A stretch of 64,000 nt of DNA, taken from positions 90,361 to 154,360 of the forward strand of contig CAXXGF010000002.1 in the NCBI GenBank assembly GCA_963677445.2. The letters run 5' to 3'. This document shows positions 43,798 through 55,009 of the stretch, piece by piece. Under the pieces are notes generated by a model. That model was not told the DNA's origin. It did no database searches and saw nothing but the letters and a program-made list of their open reading frames with translations. This stretch comes from G963677445 sp963677445 (GTDB lineage Bacteria > Bacteroidota > Ignavibacteria > Ignavibacteriales > Melioribacteraceae). The position numbers and the translations under genes were made by a program. Positions within the stretch are counted from its first letter, which is position 1, and every line of letters begins with the position of its first letter.

Positions 43798-46700
43798 ATG
43801 GAGAAAAGTAAGGACGATTTATTAGAAATGCGGAAAGCAGATTGAGACTCTCAGGCGGGAAAATAATGAGCTTAAGTTGAAGCTTAATAAACAAAATGAG
43901 TTGAATGAAACAATATGCTGGGGAGCTAATTCCGCATATTGGGATTGGGATTATAAATCGGGCCATCTTGATTATTCAGATAATAAAGCAAAATTCCTTG
44001 GGTATGAGCCTGAAGAAATTGAACCGAAAGTATACGCGTTTACTGAATTAATTCATCCTGATGATTATGAAAATATAATGGAAAAAATGGCTGAACATCT
44101 TAATGGCTTTACTCCATTTTATGAAGTTGAATACAGGATAAAAGCTAAAAATGGTGATTGGAAAATATTTTATGATAAAGGCAAAGTTACCGAAAGAGAA
44201 ATAAATGGAAGGCCGGTAAGAATAATCGGGATTACAAATGATATCACTGAAAAAAGCCGACTGACGAAAGAGCTGAAATTTAGCGAAAATCTTCTTCGGG
44301 AAATTATGGAGAGATCGGCTGATGTATTTTACAGGCAGGATATCAACACCGGCAAATTTGATTTTGTCAGTTCAAAAAGCAAAAATGTGTTAGGGTTTTC
44401 ACCGGCGGAAATGAAAGATTTAACATATGAAGCTCAAAAAAAATATATTCATCCTGAAGACTTTCCAAAATTAATGAATTTCCCCCGTGATCTTATCGCC
44501 GCCGATAAAAGGGGAATAAATTCAATTTCACGTGAGTTTCGAATTCTTTTTTCTTCTGACCGATATAAATGGGTAAAAGGCACTTATAACCTGTCAAAAG
44601 ATTCGGATGGCAATCCCGCCTATGTTGTCGGTTCTCTGCGTGATATAACCAAAAGAAAAGAAGCGGAAGAAAATCTTGCGAAAAGTGAATATAACTTAAG
44701 ATCGCTGTTTAACGCGATGGAAGATATTGTTTTCGAGATGGATTATAACGGCACATATATAAACATTGCCCCCACTTCACCCGAGCTAATGTATAAACCT
44801 GCTGAAGAAATGGCAGGTAAAACTCTGCATTATGCTTTTGATAAAAAGACTGCCGATAAATTTTTGGCATTTATCCGCGGCTGCCTTGATGAAAACAAAG
44901 GTAAAACCATTGAATATCCTCTGACAATCAATAACAAAACTTTATGGTTTTCCGGAAAAGCGACACCCAAAAGCGCGAATACAGTTATTTATATTGCCCG
45001 TGAAATAACTAAAAAGAAGGAGGCTGAACAACAAATCAAAATCCTTAACGAAAGAATACAGATTGCTGTTAATGCCGCGGGAATTGGTATCTGGGACCTT
45101 AATCTTGTAACCAAACACCTGATATGGGACGAATGGATGTATAAAATTTATGGTATTCATCCTGATGATTTTGAGGGAGTGTTTGAAGCATGGCAGAACG
45201 TGCTTCATCCTGATAATTTCAAAAGCTCGAACAAGGAGGTAAAAAAAGCGATTGAAGGAAATGGTGAATTTGATCTTGAGTTCAGAATTATAAGGCCTGA
45301 TGGTGAAATCAGGTACATTAAAGCGGACGGACTGGTTAAATATGATGAATCGGGTAAAGCGGTAAGGATGATAGGGACTAACTATGATATTACGGAAAGA
45401 AGAATTGCCCAGAAGGAACTTGAACTTCGTGAAAAACATTTAACTTCACTGCTTGAAAATCCTTCAGAATATATAATTTACAGATTGCAGGCAAATAAAG
45501 AACAAACTAAAACCGATGTTGTGCTTGTCAGCCCCTCTTTCGGTGAAATACTTGATTTGCCCGATGAAGACTGTAAGGATTTCGCCAAATGGTTCAAATA
45601 TGTTATTCCGGAAGATTTACCAAAATTGGTTGAAGCCAACAGAAGAGGCATGAGCCCCCCATTTAAATTTCATGAAATATTGCGCTACAAACATCCCGAG
45701 AATGGACTTAAATGGATTGAGGTAAGAGCATCCGGTATTCCTTATGAAGATGAGCCGGAAAAAATAGAATACGCTAATGGAATTATAATTGATATAACCA
45801 ATCTGAAAAAGGCTGAAGAGAGAGTTAAGCTTTTAACACACGCTATCGAACAAAGTCCGGTTTCAATAATTATGACCGATTCTGAAGGTAAAATTGAATA
45901 TGTCAATAATGGATTTGAAAAAGTTACGCAATATAAAATTGATGAAGTTAAAGGCAAAAGCACTTCAGTTCTGAGTTCGGGAAATCATCCAAAGGCATTT
46001 TATGAAGACTTGTGGAACACAATAAAAAGTGGAGAGATTTGGTCGGGTGAATTTCATAACAGAAAAAAGAATGGTGAGCTCTACTGGGAAAACGCGGTTA
46101 TTTCACCGGCGCCTGATGAAAATAATAATCTGACTCATTTCATTGCCATTAAAGAGGATATAACAGAAAGGAAAAAGATTCTCAATGAGCTGATTATAGC
46201 TAAAGAACAGGCAGAAAAGGCGGAGAGACTTAAATCGGAATTTCTGGCCCAGATGAGTCACGAAATCCGGAGCCCCCTTAACGTCATAAATAATTTTATC
46301 AGCCTTCTTGAAGAGGAGACTTCCGGTTATGGCATTAAAGAGCTGGAAACATATTTCAACAGTATTGAAAAATCGACTAAAAGAATAATTCGTACTATTG
46401 ACCTGATACTTAATATGTCCGATCTTCAATTGGGAACATACACACTGTCGGAAAGTAAATTAGATCTGAAGAAATTTATTCTACGGTTTTGTGATGAGTA
46501 TTCACATTCCGCGCAATTGAAAGGTCTTAAAATTCTCTGTAAAATTGATTCGGATAATTTCTTTGTCAAAACCGACGAATACGCGCTGGGGCAGATAATG
46601 GCAAATCTGCTGGACAACGCGATCAAGTATAGTGAAAAAGGTGAAATAGAAATAGTTCTTTCTGAGAGTGAAAAGGGTGGTTTGAAACTCGAGGTTTCCG

Positions 46701-46900
46701 ATACCGGAATAGGAATTTCAGATGAGTATCTGCCACAGATATTTACTCCTTTTACCCAGGAAGAAAAAGGTTACACCAGGAAATATGACGGAACAGGTCT
46801 TGGTCTCTCTCTTGTAAAAAAATACTGCGACCTTATTGGAGCGGATATATCAGTAAAAAGCAAAAAAAATGAGGGAACAACTTTTACAATATTAATCTGA
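43798..46900 (+). pseudogene. Histidine kinase with six PAS domains, frameshifted near the N-terminus
   Basis: The clear kinase frame begins no later than 43877. Its in-frame extension upstream encodes QIETLRRENNELKLKLNK, a coiled coil, with no start codon before a stop at 43823. An ATG at 43798 opens MEKSKDDLLEMRK in another frame; one missing or extra base near 43827 would join them, so I read a single-base frameshift. Six PAS/PAC domains follow, most ending in D-I-T-(E/K)-(K/R). H-box FLAQMSHEIRSPLNVINNF, N-box NLLDNAIKYSEKG, G1 DTGIGISDEYL and G2 GTGLGLSLVKKY complete the catalytic core. No membrane span and no adjacent response regulator. It resembles the KaiB-PAS kinase only in general design. 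Confidence 0.85.
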
Positions 46901-47882
46901 GCTGGCAGCGCCGGATCCGAAAGTGATGAGCGGTTCATGGAGAGTGAAGAGAAATACACTTGCTCAGATTTTTAATACACGATTTCGATGACGACTCCGA
47001 TTTGGATTTCGATAGGCTCTTATCACCACACTAACGTTAACATGTTGAGGGAAATCCGGAGGGCAAAATTTGTCAAAAAGCCCTCTAATAACATGTTGCC
47101 GATAGTCAGGCCGCGGTTCTAAATCCATATATTGGACAAACCGGATAATGCTGTATATGCCATTTAGTCTGGTTAATCTGCTAACGGCGTAATCATAAAC
47201 TGGCAAAGCCAGAAAAAAATGAATCCGAAGAAAGGATCGTACTCGTCTTTTGAAAATGCTCAGGTTATTCGAGAACGAGGACGATTACGAGTACCGCTTC
47301 GTTGTGTACGATAAAATTTTGCCATTTTGCGTAGAATTTGACTCCTTACGGAATACTCTGATTTATTCCTTAACCACAAAGAACACAATGACAATAACAC
47401 CGCGCCTTCAGGCCGGTGATTCATGGAGAAACCCGACAACCTCCAAAGGCTTTAGCCAAAAAAGAACTTAGCGGTAAAATATCAGTCTGTGTACAATCCT
47501 AACCTGCCAATCCCTGAACCACGATAAAAGGAATTTTGGATTGCCTGATTAAAATCGGTATCGGTATCAGGTTCAGTACCGTTTTTTATTCACCCAGCGA
47601 ATAAGGAACCACCTCAATATAACTATCAACCTGTCCTTTTTTCATTCCTAATTCCTAATTCCTCATTCTCAATTGCTTCTTGTCAATTATTTCCCTATTT
47701 TGCGATTGACTGATTGTTTTTGGGGTAATACGCGTTCGAATAAGCGAATGATTGTTTTATTTAATATAGACTAAATATGTTTCACTCCAAGCCGGATAAC
47801 TATAGGTTTGGCGGAGCTGTGTTTTTGAGAAAAATTTCAGAAGATTTTTACGGCATTAATCAGAATACCGGGAACAGAAAAA
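46901..47882. repeat. Gene-free region with long repeat copy D (47399-47778)
   Basis: No gene is supported. The left part holds TTCGATGACGACTCCGATTT (46984), GTACTCGTCTTTTGAAAATG with GATTACGAGTACCGCTTCG (47229-47308) and TTTTGCCATTTTGCGTAGAA (47317). From 47399, a copy of the mosaic repeat runs in the orientation of the 2666 and 3181 copies, opposite to copies A-C. It has GCCTTCAGGCCGG, CTGAACCACGATAAAAGGA, GGTATCGGTATC and ends TTGGGGTAATAC...TTCGAATAAGCG. Confidence 0.8.
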
Positions 47883-50323
47883 ATGAATATTATACCAACG
47901 AAAAAGCAATGGAAAAAATGGTCGTTGCCCAGCAAAGCAAGTTATGTTGGTTCTGTTATAACAATTCTCTCAATATTTTTAGCAATATTCCTTTTTTTTA
48001 TTGACAGGAGCGCGAGCTCTTATCCGGTTGAAAAAAAATCCACTGAAATTATGGAAATGGATACAACTTTTGCCGCATTATTGGAATCAGCAAAAACTGA
48101 TCCGCGTGATATCGCGGACTATTTGGAAAAAATTCCTGTTGATAAAGGAAAAGATACCGCGAAAAGAACAATTGAGGAATTGTATAACAACAGAATTATT
48201 TCCATAAAAATTAAGGAAATCCTTGATATCGTGGTAGAAAAAATATTTGAAACAACAGAAGAGTTTGAAAATGAAAGCAGGAATTTGAAATCTAAAGGAA
48301 ATTATGACTTAGCAAAAGTAATGGAAGAAATAAAAATTGCTATCGAGAAAAAAGATCCCCGGTTATTGCTAAATATTTATAAGAGCTATGAAGAAAGAGA
48401 AAAAGAAAAAAGGGCAAACTTATTAAAGAAATTAATTAAATCTTCTGCCAGTATATTTGCTTATAAAGAGGCTAAAAAATTCTATTATGAATTAATAGAT
48501 ATAAAGCCATCAGCAGAAAATCATTTTGGTTTTGCTTATTTCCTGCAAGAATTTAGTTTTTTTATTGAGGCGAAAAAGGAATACGAAGAAGCCCTGAAGA
48601 TTTATAGAGAACTTGCCAATGAAAATCCCGGGCATATTTACCTGATGTGGCCATGACATTGAACAATCTGGCGGTTTTACTTCAGGATCAAAATGAATAC
48701 CGGGACGCTAAGGAAAAATATGGAGAAGCGCTGAAGATAAAAAGAGAATTGGCCGTGGAAAATCCCCGAACTTATTTACCTCATGTGGCCATGACATTGA
48801 ACAATCTGGCGAATTTACTTCAGGATCAAAATGAATATCGGGACGCTAAGGAAAAATATGAAGAAGCGCTGAAGATAAGAAGAGAATTGGCCGTGGAAAA
48901 TCCCCGCAACTATTTACCTGATGTGGCAACAACATTAAACAATCTGGCGGTTTTACTTCAGGATCAAAATGAATACCGGGAGGCGATGGAAAAATATAAA
49001 GAAGCCCTGAAGATTTATAGAGAACTTTCCAATGAAAATCCCCGATCTTATTTACCTGATGTGGCAACAACATTGAATAATCTGGCGGGTTTACTTCAGG
49101 ATCAAAATGAATACCGGGACGCTAAGGAAAAATTTAAAGAAGCCCTGAAGATTTATAGAGAACTTGCCAATGAGAATCCCCGCAACTATTTACCTGATGT
49201 GGCAACAACATTGAACAATCTGGCGGTTTTACTTCAGAATCAAAATGAATACCGGGACGCTAAGGAAAAACATGAAGAAGCCCTGAAGATAAGAAGAAAA
49301 TTGGCCGTGGAAAATCCCCGGGCATATTTACCTGATGTGGCAACAACATTGAACAATCTGGCGAATTTACTTCAGGAGCAAAATGAATATCGGGACGCTA
49401 AGGAAAAATATGAAGAAGCGCTGAAGATAAGAAGAGAATTGGCCGTGGAAAATCCCCGCAACTATTTACCTGATGTGGCAACAACATTGAACAATCTGGC
49501 AGTTTTACTTAAGGATCAAAATGAATACCGGGACGCTAAGGAAAAATTTAAAGAAGCCCTGAAGATTTATAGAGAACTTTCCAATGAAAATCCCCGATCT
49601 TATTTACCTGATGTGGCAACAACATTGAACAATCTGGCGAATTTACTTCAGGATCAAAATGAATACCGGGAGGCGATGGAAAAATATGAAGAAGCTCTGA
49701 AGATTTTTAGAGAACTTTCCAATGAAAATCCCCGGGCATATTTACCTGATGTGACAACAACATTGAACAATCTGGCGGTTTTACTTAAGGATCAAAATGA
49801 ATACCGGGAGGCTAAGGAAAAATATAAAGAAGCCCTGAAGATTTATAGAGAACTTTCCAATGAAAATCCCCGATCTTATTTACCTGATGTGGCCATGACA
49901 TTAAACAATCTGGCGATTTTACTTCAGGATCAAAATGAATACCGGGAGGCTAAGGAAAAATATAGAGAAGCCCTGAAGATTTATAGAGAACTTTCCAATG
50001 AAAATCCCCGATCTTATTTACCTCATGTGGCCATGACATTGAACAATCTGGCGGTTTTACTTCAGGATCAAAATGAATACCGGGAGGCTAAGGAAAAATA
50101 TGAAGAAGCCCTGAAGATTTATAGAGAACTTTCCAATGAAAATCCCCGGGTCTACGGAATTGACTACGCAAGAACACTGGTTATGGGTGTTTTTTATCTT
50201 AACATGGACAGAATAAACCTGAAAGAAGCAAAAGAAACATTGAAGAATTATTCAGGTGTTAATGAAGCTCAACAGTTAATGCGGCTTATATCTGAATATG
50301 AAAAACTTCTTAGTGGTGAATAA
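47883..50323 (+). pseudogene. Membrane-anchored TPR protein with eleven near-identical repeats, frameshifted
   Basis: The first frame (257 residues) has a membrane segment at about 20-42 (YVGSVITILSIFLAIFLFFI), helical linker regions, then two TPR-like motifs. It ends at 48656 after ENPGHIYLMWP. In other repeats this site reads CCCCGGG where here it is CCCGGG; adding one C leads straight into the second frame (YLPDVAMTLNNLAVLL) and to the stop at 50323. The intact protein would be about 813 residues: TM anchor, spacer, eleven 46-residue repeats of TLNNLAVLLQDQNEYREAKE type (kinesin-light-chain-like TPRs), and a degenerate cap (YARTLVMGVFYLNMDRINL). TPR superhelices bind peptides or proteins; the partner is unknown. 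It could be cytoplasmic or extracytoplasmic. Confidence 0.85.
48650..50167. repeat. Eleven tandem 138-bp repeats inside the TPR gene
   Basis: Eleven units of 138 bases (46 codons), each with ACATTGAACAATCTGGCG, CAAAATGAATACCGGGA and ATCCCC-type anchors. Nucleotide identity is very high, including synonymous positions; variation is concentrated in a few codons (xxAVENPRxY versus SNENPRxY, RRE versus YRE, REA versus RDA) that appear in mixed combinations, as expected from unequal crossing-over or gene conversion. Copy number is probably variable between strains. Confidence 0.95.
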
Positions 50324-50464
50324 CAGATGGTGTTGTTTTCTATTGACGAGGAAATATGTGTCTGAATTGGGGTAAGATGTCTGTCTATAACCTGTTGATG
50401 TTTATCCGCAACTACGATGTCCTTGGTAAAAAAAGTTAATTTTATTGAAGATAAATTAAATAAC

Positions 50465-50677
50465 ATGAAATCGAACCACCAAACAAAGTTTATTAAAATC
50501 GATACAAAAAAGTGTGAAGCGTGCTGGTTATGTATTGAATCATGCAAAAATGAGGTGATTAGTAAAGTGAATATTTTTTTTCATAAGCACGCGAAAATAA
50601 AAAATGCTGAATCCTGTGTGAGTTGTTATAATTGTATTGAAGCTTGTGAACATTCAGCCATAAGTAAAATCGCGTAG
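50465..50677 (+). CDS. Two-cluster [4Fe-4S] ferredoxin
   Basis: About 70 residues from the ATG at 50465; the frame continues to 50417 without clear support. Two CxxCxxCxxxC motifs, CEACWLCIESC and CVSCYNCIEAC, bind two [4Fe-4S] clusters, the bacterial-type ferredoxin signature though without the usual Pro after the last Cys. It carries electrons in the cytoplasm; a redox partner is not encoded nearby. It is followed by 230 bases without a gene. Confidence 0.85.
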   Translation: MKSNHQTKFIKIDTKKCEACWLCIESCKNEVISKVNIFFHKHAKIKNAESCVSCYNCIEACEHSAISKIA

Positions 50678-50910
50678 AAATTGCGGCGCGCCTGTTTGAT
50701 GATTTTTTTTAGCTGATATTTCGGTGGATTTATTTCGTGTCATATATTATCTTTACCTTTTTTGTTAAGAAATCAAAGGTATATTATTATCACAAGCCGG
50801 TGTTTTATAATTGGTTTTTACGATTTTGTCAGCGACCACAAAACATATCTAAAGCTCCGAAATATTTTAATTCTCCGCATTTGTTCAGTTAATAATACCG
50901 GAAAAAGAAT

Positions 50911-51401
50911 ATGGCAAAATTGAGCCTGCAGGGTCAAAAATGGCTTAAATGTTTTCACATCTACCCGGCATGCGTGTGGATTGGCTGCGCTACAGTTTTA
51001 TCAATAATGACACTGACCGTAAAAGCTGAAAGCGGCGCGGAACTTTATGGAATTCTCGCTACGCTTGATTTCATTGATTTATATATTCTTGTTCCCGGCG
51101 CGTTGGGAATCTTTTTCCCGGGAATAATTTATTCTGCCTGGAAAAACCGGGGATGGTTTAAGCATAACCGGAATATTGTAAAATGGCTGATTTGTATTTT
51201 CGGAATTTTATTCGGTAAATTCCGGCCGGGTCCCTGGTTGAGTGAAATGGTAATTATCGCGAAAACAAAAGGTATGAACGCGCTCTCAGACCAGACATAT
51301 ATAAGCAACCGGGAAACTTTTTAATATTCGGAGTATTTCAGGCGCGCAAGATTATTTTCGCGTCAGTTATTTCCACAATAAAACCATGGAAAAAAGAATA
51401 A
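50911..51401 (+). pseudogene. DUF2269-type membrane protein, frameshifted at the C-terminus
   Basis: The frame gives 137 residues with three membrane segments (HIYPACVWIGCATVLSIM; DLYILVPGALGIFFPGIIY; VKWLICIFGILFG) and stops at 51324 after SNRETF. One base more in the T5 run at about 51319-51323 continues as LIFGVFQARKIIFASVIS and ends KPWKKE at 51401, a fourth membrane segment as expected for DUF2269. The break is therefore a homopolymer indel. Function is unknown. Confidence 0.75.
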
Positions 51402-51444
51402 AAACCAAAACACTTTTATAAAATAACTTACTCACAAGGATCAA

Positions 51445-51873
51445 ATGTCATCAAAGAATTTGCAAATCGGGCATCTTCCACCAAAATATTCATTCGCGAT
51501 TAACGAATATATCGATTACAGAGCCAGCAAGTGTCCCAGGTGTAATCATAATACTTTTAACAGAAAATTTGCCCTTTTGATTGTCGGTAAGGAAATTCCC
51601 CCGCTTGCCCTGGGTTATACATGTAAATATTGCGCCAAATGTGAATTTATCATTGTTCATAAGAATGAGCTCGATTTCGAAGTCCGTGAAGCATACAGAA
51701 AATCGGGTCAGGATATAAAGAACAAAGAATATTTTGTGATCGGCACAATAGATAAGAAAATCTGGGAAAAGCATATTGGAAAGGCTACGGACTTTTCAGA
51801 ACAAATAAAATTTCTCGCCGATTTCAGGGAAAGACTTGAAATAGGTTTCAGCCCGGGCGGCTGGTATAAATAG
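51445..51873 (+). CDS. Zinc-binding hypothetical protein
   Basis: A 142-residue soluble protein with CPRCNHN and CKYCAKC motifs about 30 residues apart, which should form a zinc site. Between them is FNRKFALLIVGKEIPPLAL. The C-terminal half is helical. A Met-initiated frame is preceded by AAGGATCA. I do not recognise a family; similar zinc-ribbon proteins of unknown role are common near such small-gene clusters. Confidence 0.6.
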   Translation: MSSKNLQIGHLPPKYSFAINEYIDYRASKCPRCNHNTFNRKFALLIVGKEIPPLALGYTCKYCAKCEFIIVHKNELDFEVREAYRKSGQDIKNKEYFVIGTIDKKIWEKHIGKATDFSEQIKFLADFRERLEIGFSPGGWYK

Positions 51874-52267
51874 TAATACTCAGAATGAATAAGCGGGGGG
51901 AGCCGAAATCATTAAATACTACTTTATTGTTTTTTAGCCCCTCGGTTTGAAATGTGTCAGCATTAAATAACTGTAAGATAAATATCCGGAATTTCCAATG
52001 ACTAATAAAACCTTTGAAAGGAGTTAGTTGAAATATACGGGGAAATGAAAAAAAAGATCTAAAATAACTCAAAAAAATTCTGGTATGCAAATCATTTTTT
52101 TTAGAGGATTATGAGCATTTTATGGAATCTTCAAGAAAATTAGTAATTAAATGAAATTTTGTGATGTTTTTACTCTTTGATCATTTTAGTTCTCCACTGG
52201 TTCTTAAGATAAGCTGATAACACGATAACATCTTACTAACTTAAAGTTTTTAAAAGAATATTCTAAC
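51874..52267. other. Gene-free region
   Basis: 394 AT-rich bases. I see no gene, no repeat family shared with the rest of the window and no clear terminator. A minus-strand ORF (51848-52090) lacks protein character. It presumably holds the promoter of the 52268 gene. Confidence 0.5.
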
Positions 52268-53539
52268 ATGGCAGGAAAAACAAAAAGCCTCTCACTCGTA
52301 AAAGAAATACATATACTCAGGAATACTGAAATTAATGATGAAAACCCGGGCAGTATATTAAAAGATTTCAGATCTGTGATAAAGTACCTGCAAAACAACA
52401 AGGTTCCAGCTACCCCCTCTGCCGGATATTTTTCAATTTCTCACCTGGCGCCAATGAATGAAATCCTGTCGAATCCGATCAGAATTGATAAAAAACGACC
52501 GCAGAAAAAATCTTTCCCCAATTTAATGGGACTGTACCTGTTGTTGAGGGGAACAGGACTACTGATAATTCCAAAGGATACAAAAGATTTTTTGCGAATT
52601 GATCAAAAGGCCTTGGCTTCATGGTCGGGGTTAAATGATACAGAAGCATATTTCACCTTGCTTGAAACATGGCTTATCAGGTCGAGTCCAAAAGATATAC
52701 TGGATGAGCACAACCTGACCAATGATTTTTTAATGACGGCATGTAATTCTTTTTGGAAAAAGATTACTAAGGAGGGAGCTGACTCTCATACTCTTAAATT
52801 TTTGAATTATAATCCCGGTCTTTTTAATGTTTCTCTCCTTGAGTTATTTGGATTTATTGATGTTATCGCCAGCGAACCGGCCAAAGGGGGAGACTGGAAT
52901 ATTACCGGTATAAATCAAACTGAATTCGGCGTCGCGTTTTTCAGATACTTACATGAAAAATTAATAGACAGCAAAAAGTATTTCAATTTTACCGCATATA
53001 ATTTAATGGAATCAAAAAACAAAATACCATTCGGGCAGCTGCAAAAACATTTCAGGGCTTGTTTTCCTGAATGGAAATCTAATCTTGTTTTACCGCAACG
53101 CAAATTCAGAGCCGGGAAATATAAATTTAAAATATCATTGGAAAAAACCTGGCGTATAGTTGCCCTTGATGGTGAAAAAACCCTGGAAGAACTGGCCGAT
53201 TTAATCCTCCTGTTATATGAGTTTGATCATGATCATATGTATTCCTTTTATACGACTGACAGATTTGGAAATACTGTGGAAATGCATCATCCTTCATCAA
53301 ATACTGAACCCTTTTGTGATGAAATACAAATTGGTATGCTGCCAATTGAAAAAGGATCATCTATACGTTTCGAATACGATTTCGGTTTTGGCTGGGGTTT
53401 TGGCGTTACCCTTATGGAGATAGATGAAAATGATGTAAAACCCGCTGAGCCTGAGATAATTAAAATTCATGGAAAATCCCCTGAGCAATATCTCTCATCG
53501 TATGAAGAAGATGATGATGAATATGAAGAGGAATATTAG
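52268..53539 (+). CDS. Plasmid pRiA4b ORF-3-like domain protein
   Basis: A 423-residue protein. The C-terminal ~130 residues (KYKFKISLEKTWRIVALDG, LLYEFDHDHMYSFY, FEYDFGFGWGFGVTLMEI) match the pRiA4b ORF-3 family (also called TnpR-like IS1096 ORF-3), and it ends in an acidic tail DDDEYEEEY. The first 280 residues are helical and unrecognised. Members are often joined to SEC-C motifs, and the next gene downstream (53733) begins with a SEC-C motif, which fits a functional link. Biochemical activity is unknown. Confidence 0.7.
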   Translation: MAGKTKSLSLVKEIHILRNTEINDENPGSILKDFRSVIKYLQNNKVPATPSAGYFSISHLAPMNEILSNPIRIDKKRPQKKSFPNLMGLYLLLRGTGLLIIPKDTKDFLRIDQKALASWSGLNDTEAYFTLLETWLIRSSPKDILDEHNLTNDFLMTACNSFWKKITKEGADSHTLKFLNYNPGLFNVSLLELFGFIDVIASEPAKGGDWNITGINQTEFGVAFFRYLHEKLIDSKKYFNFTAYNLMESKNKIPFGQLQKHFRACFPEWKSNLVLPQRKFRAGKYKFKISLEKTWRIVALDGEKTLEELADLILLLYEFDHDHMYSFYTTDRFGNTVEMHHPSSNTEPFCDEIQIGMLPIEKGSSIRFEYDFGFGWGFGVTLMEIDENDVKPAEPEIIKIHGKSPEQYLSSYEEDDDEYEEEY

Positions 53540-53732
53540 TAAATTAATGTCAGGCCGGGATAACATTTTCTGGAAAACTTTATGCCGACTCAGAATCAGA
53601 CTCCGGTATGTCTGCCGTGGCGCGATCTTGACAACCCAAAAACGATTATCACACCGGAATGACATTACTTTTTAGCAGGAAATAGTGAAAAAGTGTCATT
53701 CCCGCGCAGGTCATGCCATAGGCAGATGAAAT
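53540..53732. repeat. Short dispersed repeat, related to one at 55065-55170
   Basis: The sequence includes CTTGACAACCCAAAAACG followed by GGAATGACATTACTTTTTAG and GTGTCATTCCCGCGC. At 55072-55165 CTTGACAACCCATAAAACG, GAGGAATAAC and GTCATTCCTGC recur in the same order. These are dispersed TGTCATTCC-type units that probably form stem-loops; no coding content. Confidence 0.6.
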
Positions 53733-54490
53733 ATGAATATAAACAATATTGGCCGCAATGATCCATGTCCCTGCGGCAGCGGCAAAAAATTCAAGAAATG
53801 CTGCATGAATAAGCCGGATCAGCTCGCAAAAATTTCTGAGTCAGATAATGAGAAAAATTTACCCGATATAAAAACCATTGATTATGGCGCCCCGGCAGTT
53901 ACTGACGAGTTTCTTGATTTTAAAAATATTCAGGAACATTCGGCACAAAGACTCATTTATTCAAATATGCTTATGCCACAAATTGAAGATTTGGTTCGAA
54001 GCATTTAGATAAAAAATTAAACAGATCGAATGATGAAAGAGAACAAATTCAAAATACTATTACAGCGGACGGATTAATAAAATTAATGAAAAATGATCCT
54101 GATGTAGTTAATCACACAATTCTTGTAAAGAAAATATTGGGATTACAAGATGAAACAATACCTTTAATCTTAAATGAATTAAAAAGATGGCAAACCAAAA
54201 CTTTTTTTGAACTGGCAGTAAGAATTTTAGATCAAGCCAAAGTTGATTTGGAAGAAGAGATTATTGATATAATCCTGAATTATCAAAGAAATGCTTATGC
54301 TGTGTCAATATTATCATTGCTTTTAGGATTTTACAAAGAGAGGAATAAATCAGTCGCGTTGCTTTGGAACTTGTTACATTATTTCAGGGAATATTATCCC
54401 GGGAAGTCGTATGCGGACAGTCCCCTGTTCGCTCTTAAAGAAATGAGAGCGCGGGATCGTGAAGCAGCAGCAAATCAAAAACAAAATTAA
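53733..54490 (+). pseudogene. SEC-C motif protein, frameshifted
   Basis: It starts MNINNIGRNDPCPCGSGKK, then FKKCCMN, a complete SEC-C zinc motif (CPCGSGKKFKKCC), and runs 91 residues to a stop at 54008 after LVRSI. One base earlier the next frame reads HLDKKLNRSNDEREQIQNTI and continues through LKRWQTKTFFELAVRILD to the stop at 54490. A one-base indel near 54000 explains the break, giving a protein of about 250 residues: SEC-C followed by helical repeats of HEAT-like character. It probably binds protein or ribosomal partners; the role is unknown. Confidence 0.7.
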
Positions 54491-54502
54491 AGCGGATCAT
54501 TT

Positions 54503-55009
54503 ATGAATTTTTTGCCGGCATCTTATTCGGGCAGATTAATAGCTGCGATAATTGACGAAATAATTATTTTATTATTGCCGTTTTATCTTTATGCGTCATG
54601 CTTTGGGGTAAACAGAGATATATTAGATATCCTCTGCCTCTCAATGTTCATTGTTTTTTGTTTTAAGGATATTTTCGGGAGAAGTCCGGGAAAATATATG
54701 CTTGGACTTTATATAATTGACAAGAATAGCGGGGAAAAACCAAAACGATTTAAATTGTTTCTCAGAAATATTACCCTGCTGTTAGGATATTTAGATGGAA
54801 TTGTTCTGTTTTTTAATAAAAACCGACAAAGGATCGGGGATTTTTTGGTATCCACTATTGTAGTCAAAGAAGTTGTGAAGGAAAAGCAATTGCCCGATAT
54901 GGAATTCTATAAAGGTTCGACAAAGGAAAGGATTAAATGTATTCAATGCGGCAGCCTGATTGAAGAAGATGAAACAGAATGCAAAAAATGCGGGTGGAGT
55001 TATAAATAG
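54503..55009 (+). CDS. RDD-family membrane protein with C-terminal zinc ribbon
   Basis: A 168-residue protein. An RDD domain with two to three membrane spans at about 10-110 (RLIAAIIDEIIILLLPFYL; IFGRSPGKYMLGLYI; RIGDFLVSTIVV) is followed by a C-terminal CIQCGSL ... CKKCGWSY zinc ribbon. RDD proteins are often transport- or stress-related but poorly defined. RBS is weak. Confidence 0.8.
   Translation: MNFLPASYSGRLIAAIIDEIIILLLPFYLYASCFGVNRDILDILCLSMFIVFCFKDIFGRSPGKYMLGLYIIDKNSGEKPKRFKLFLRNITLLLGYLDGIVLFFNKNRQRIGDFLVSTIVVKEVVKEKQLPDMEFYKGSTKERIKCIQCGSLIEEDETECKKCGWSYK

Noticed and set aside
43877..46900. Start of the six-PAS kinase at TTG 43877
   Set aside because: In-frame coiled-coil sequence continues upstream, and an ATG at 43798 with matching coding sequence lies one base out of frame.
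48650..50167. CRISPR array from regularly spaced repeats
   Set aside because: The 138-bp units are fully coding TPRs without variable spacers.
48647..50323. Separate 558-residue TPR gene
   Set aside because: Its apparent start lies in the middle of a repeat and the preceding frame continues straight into it after adding one C, so the two frames are one gene.
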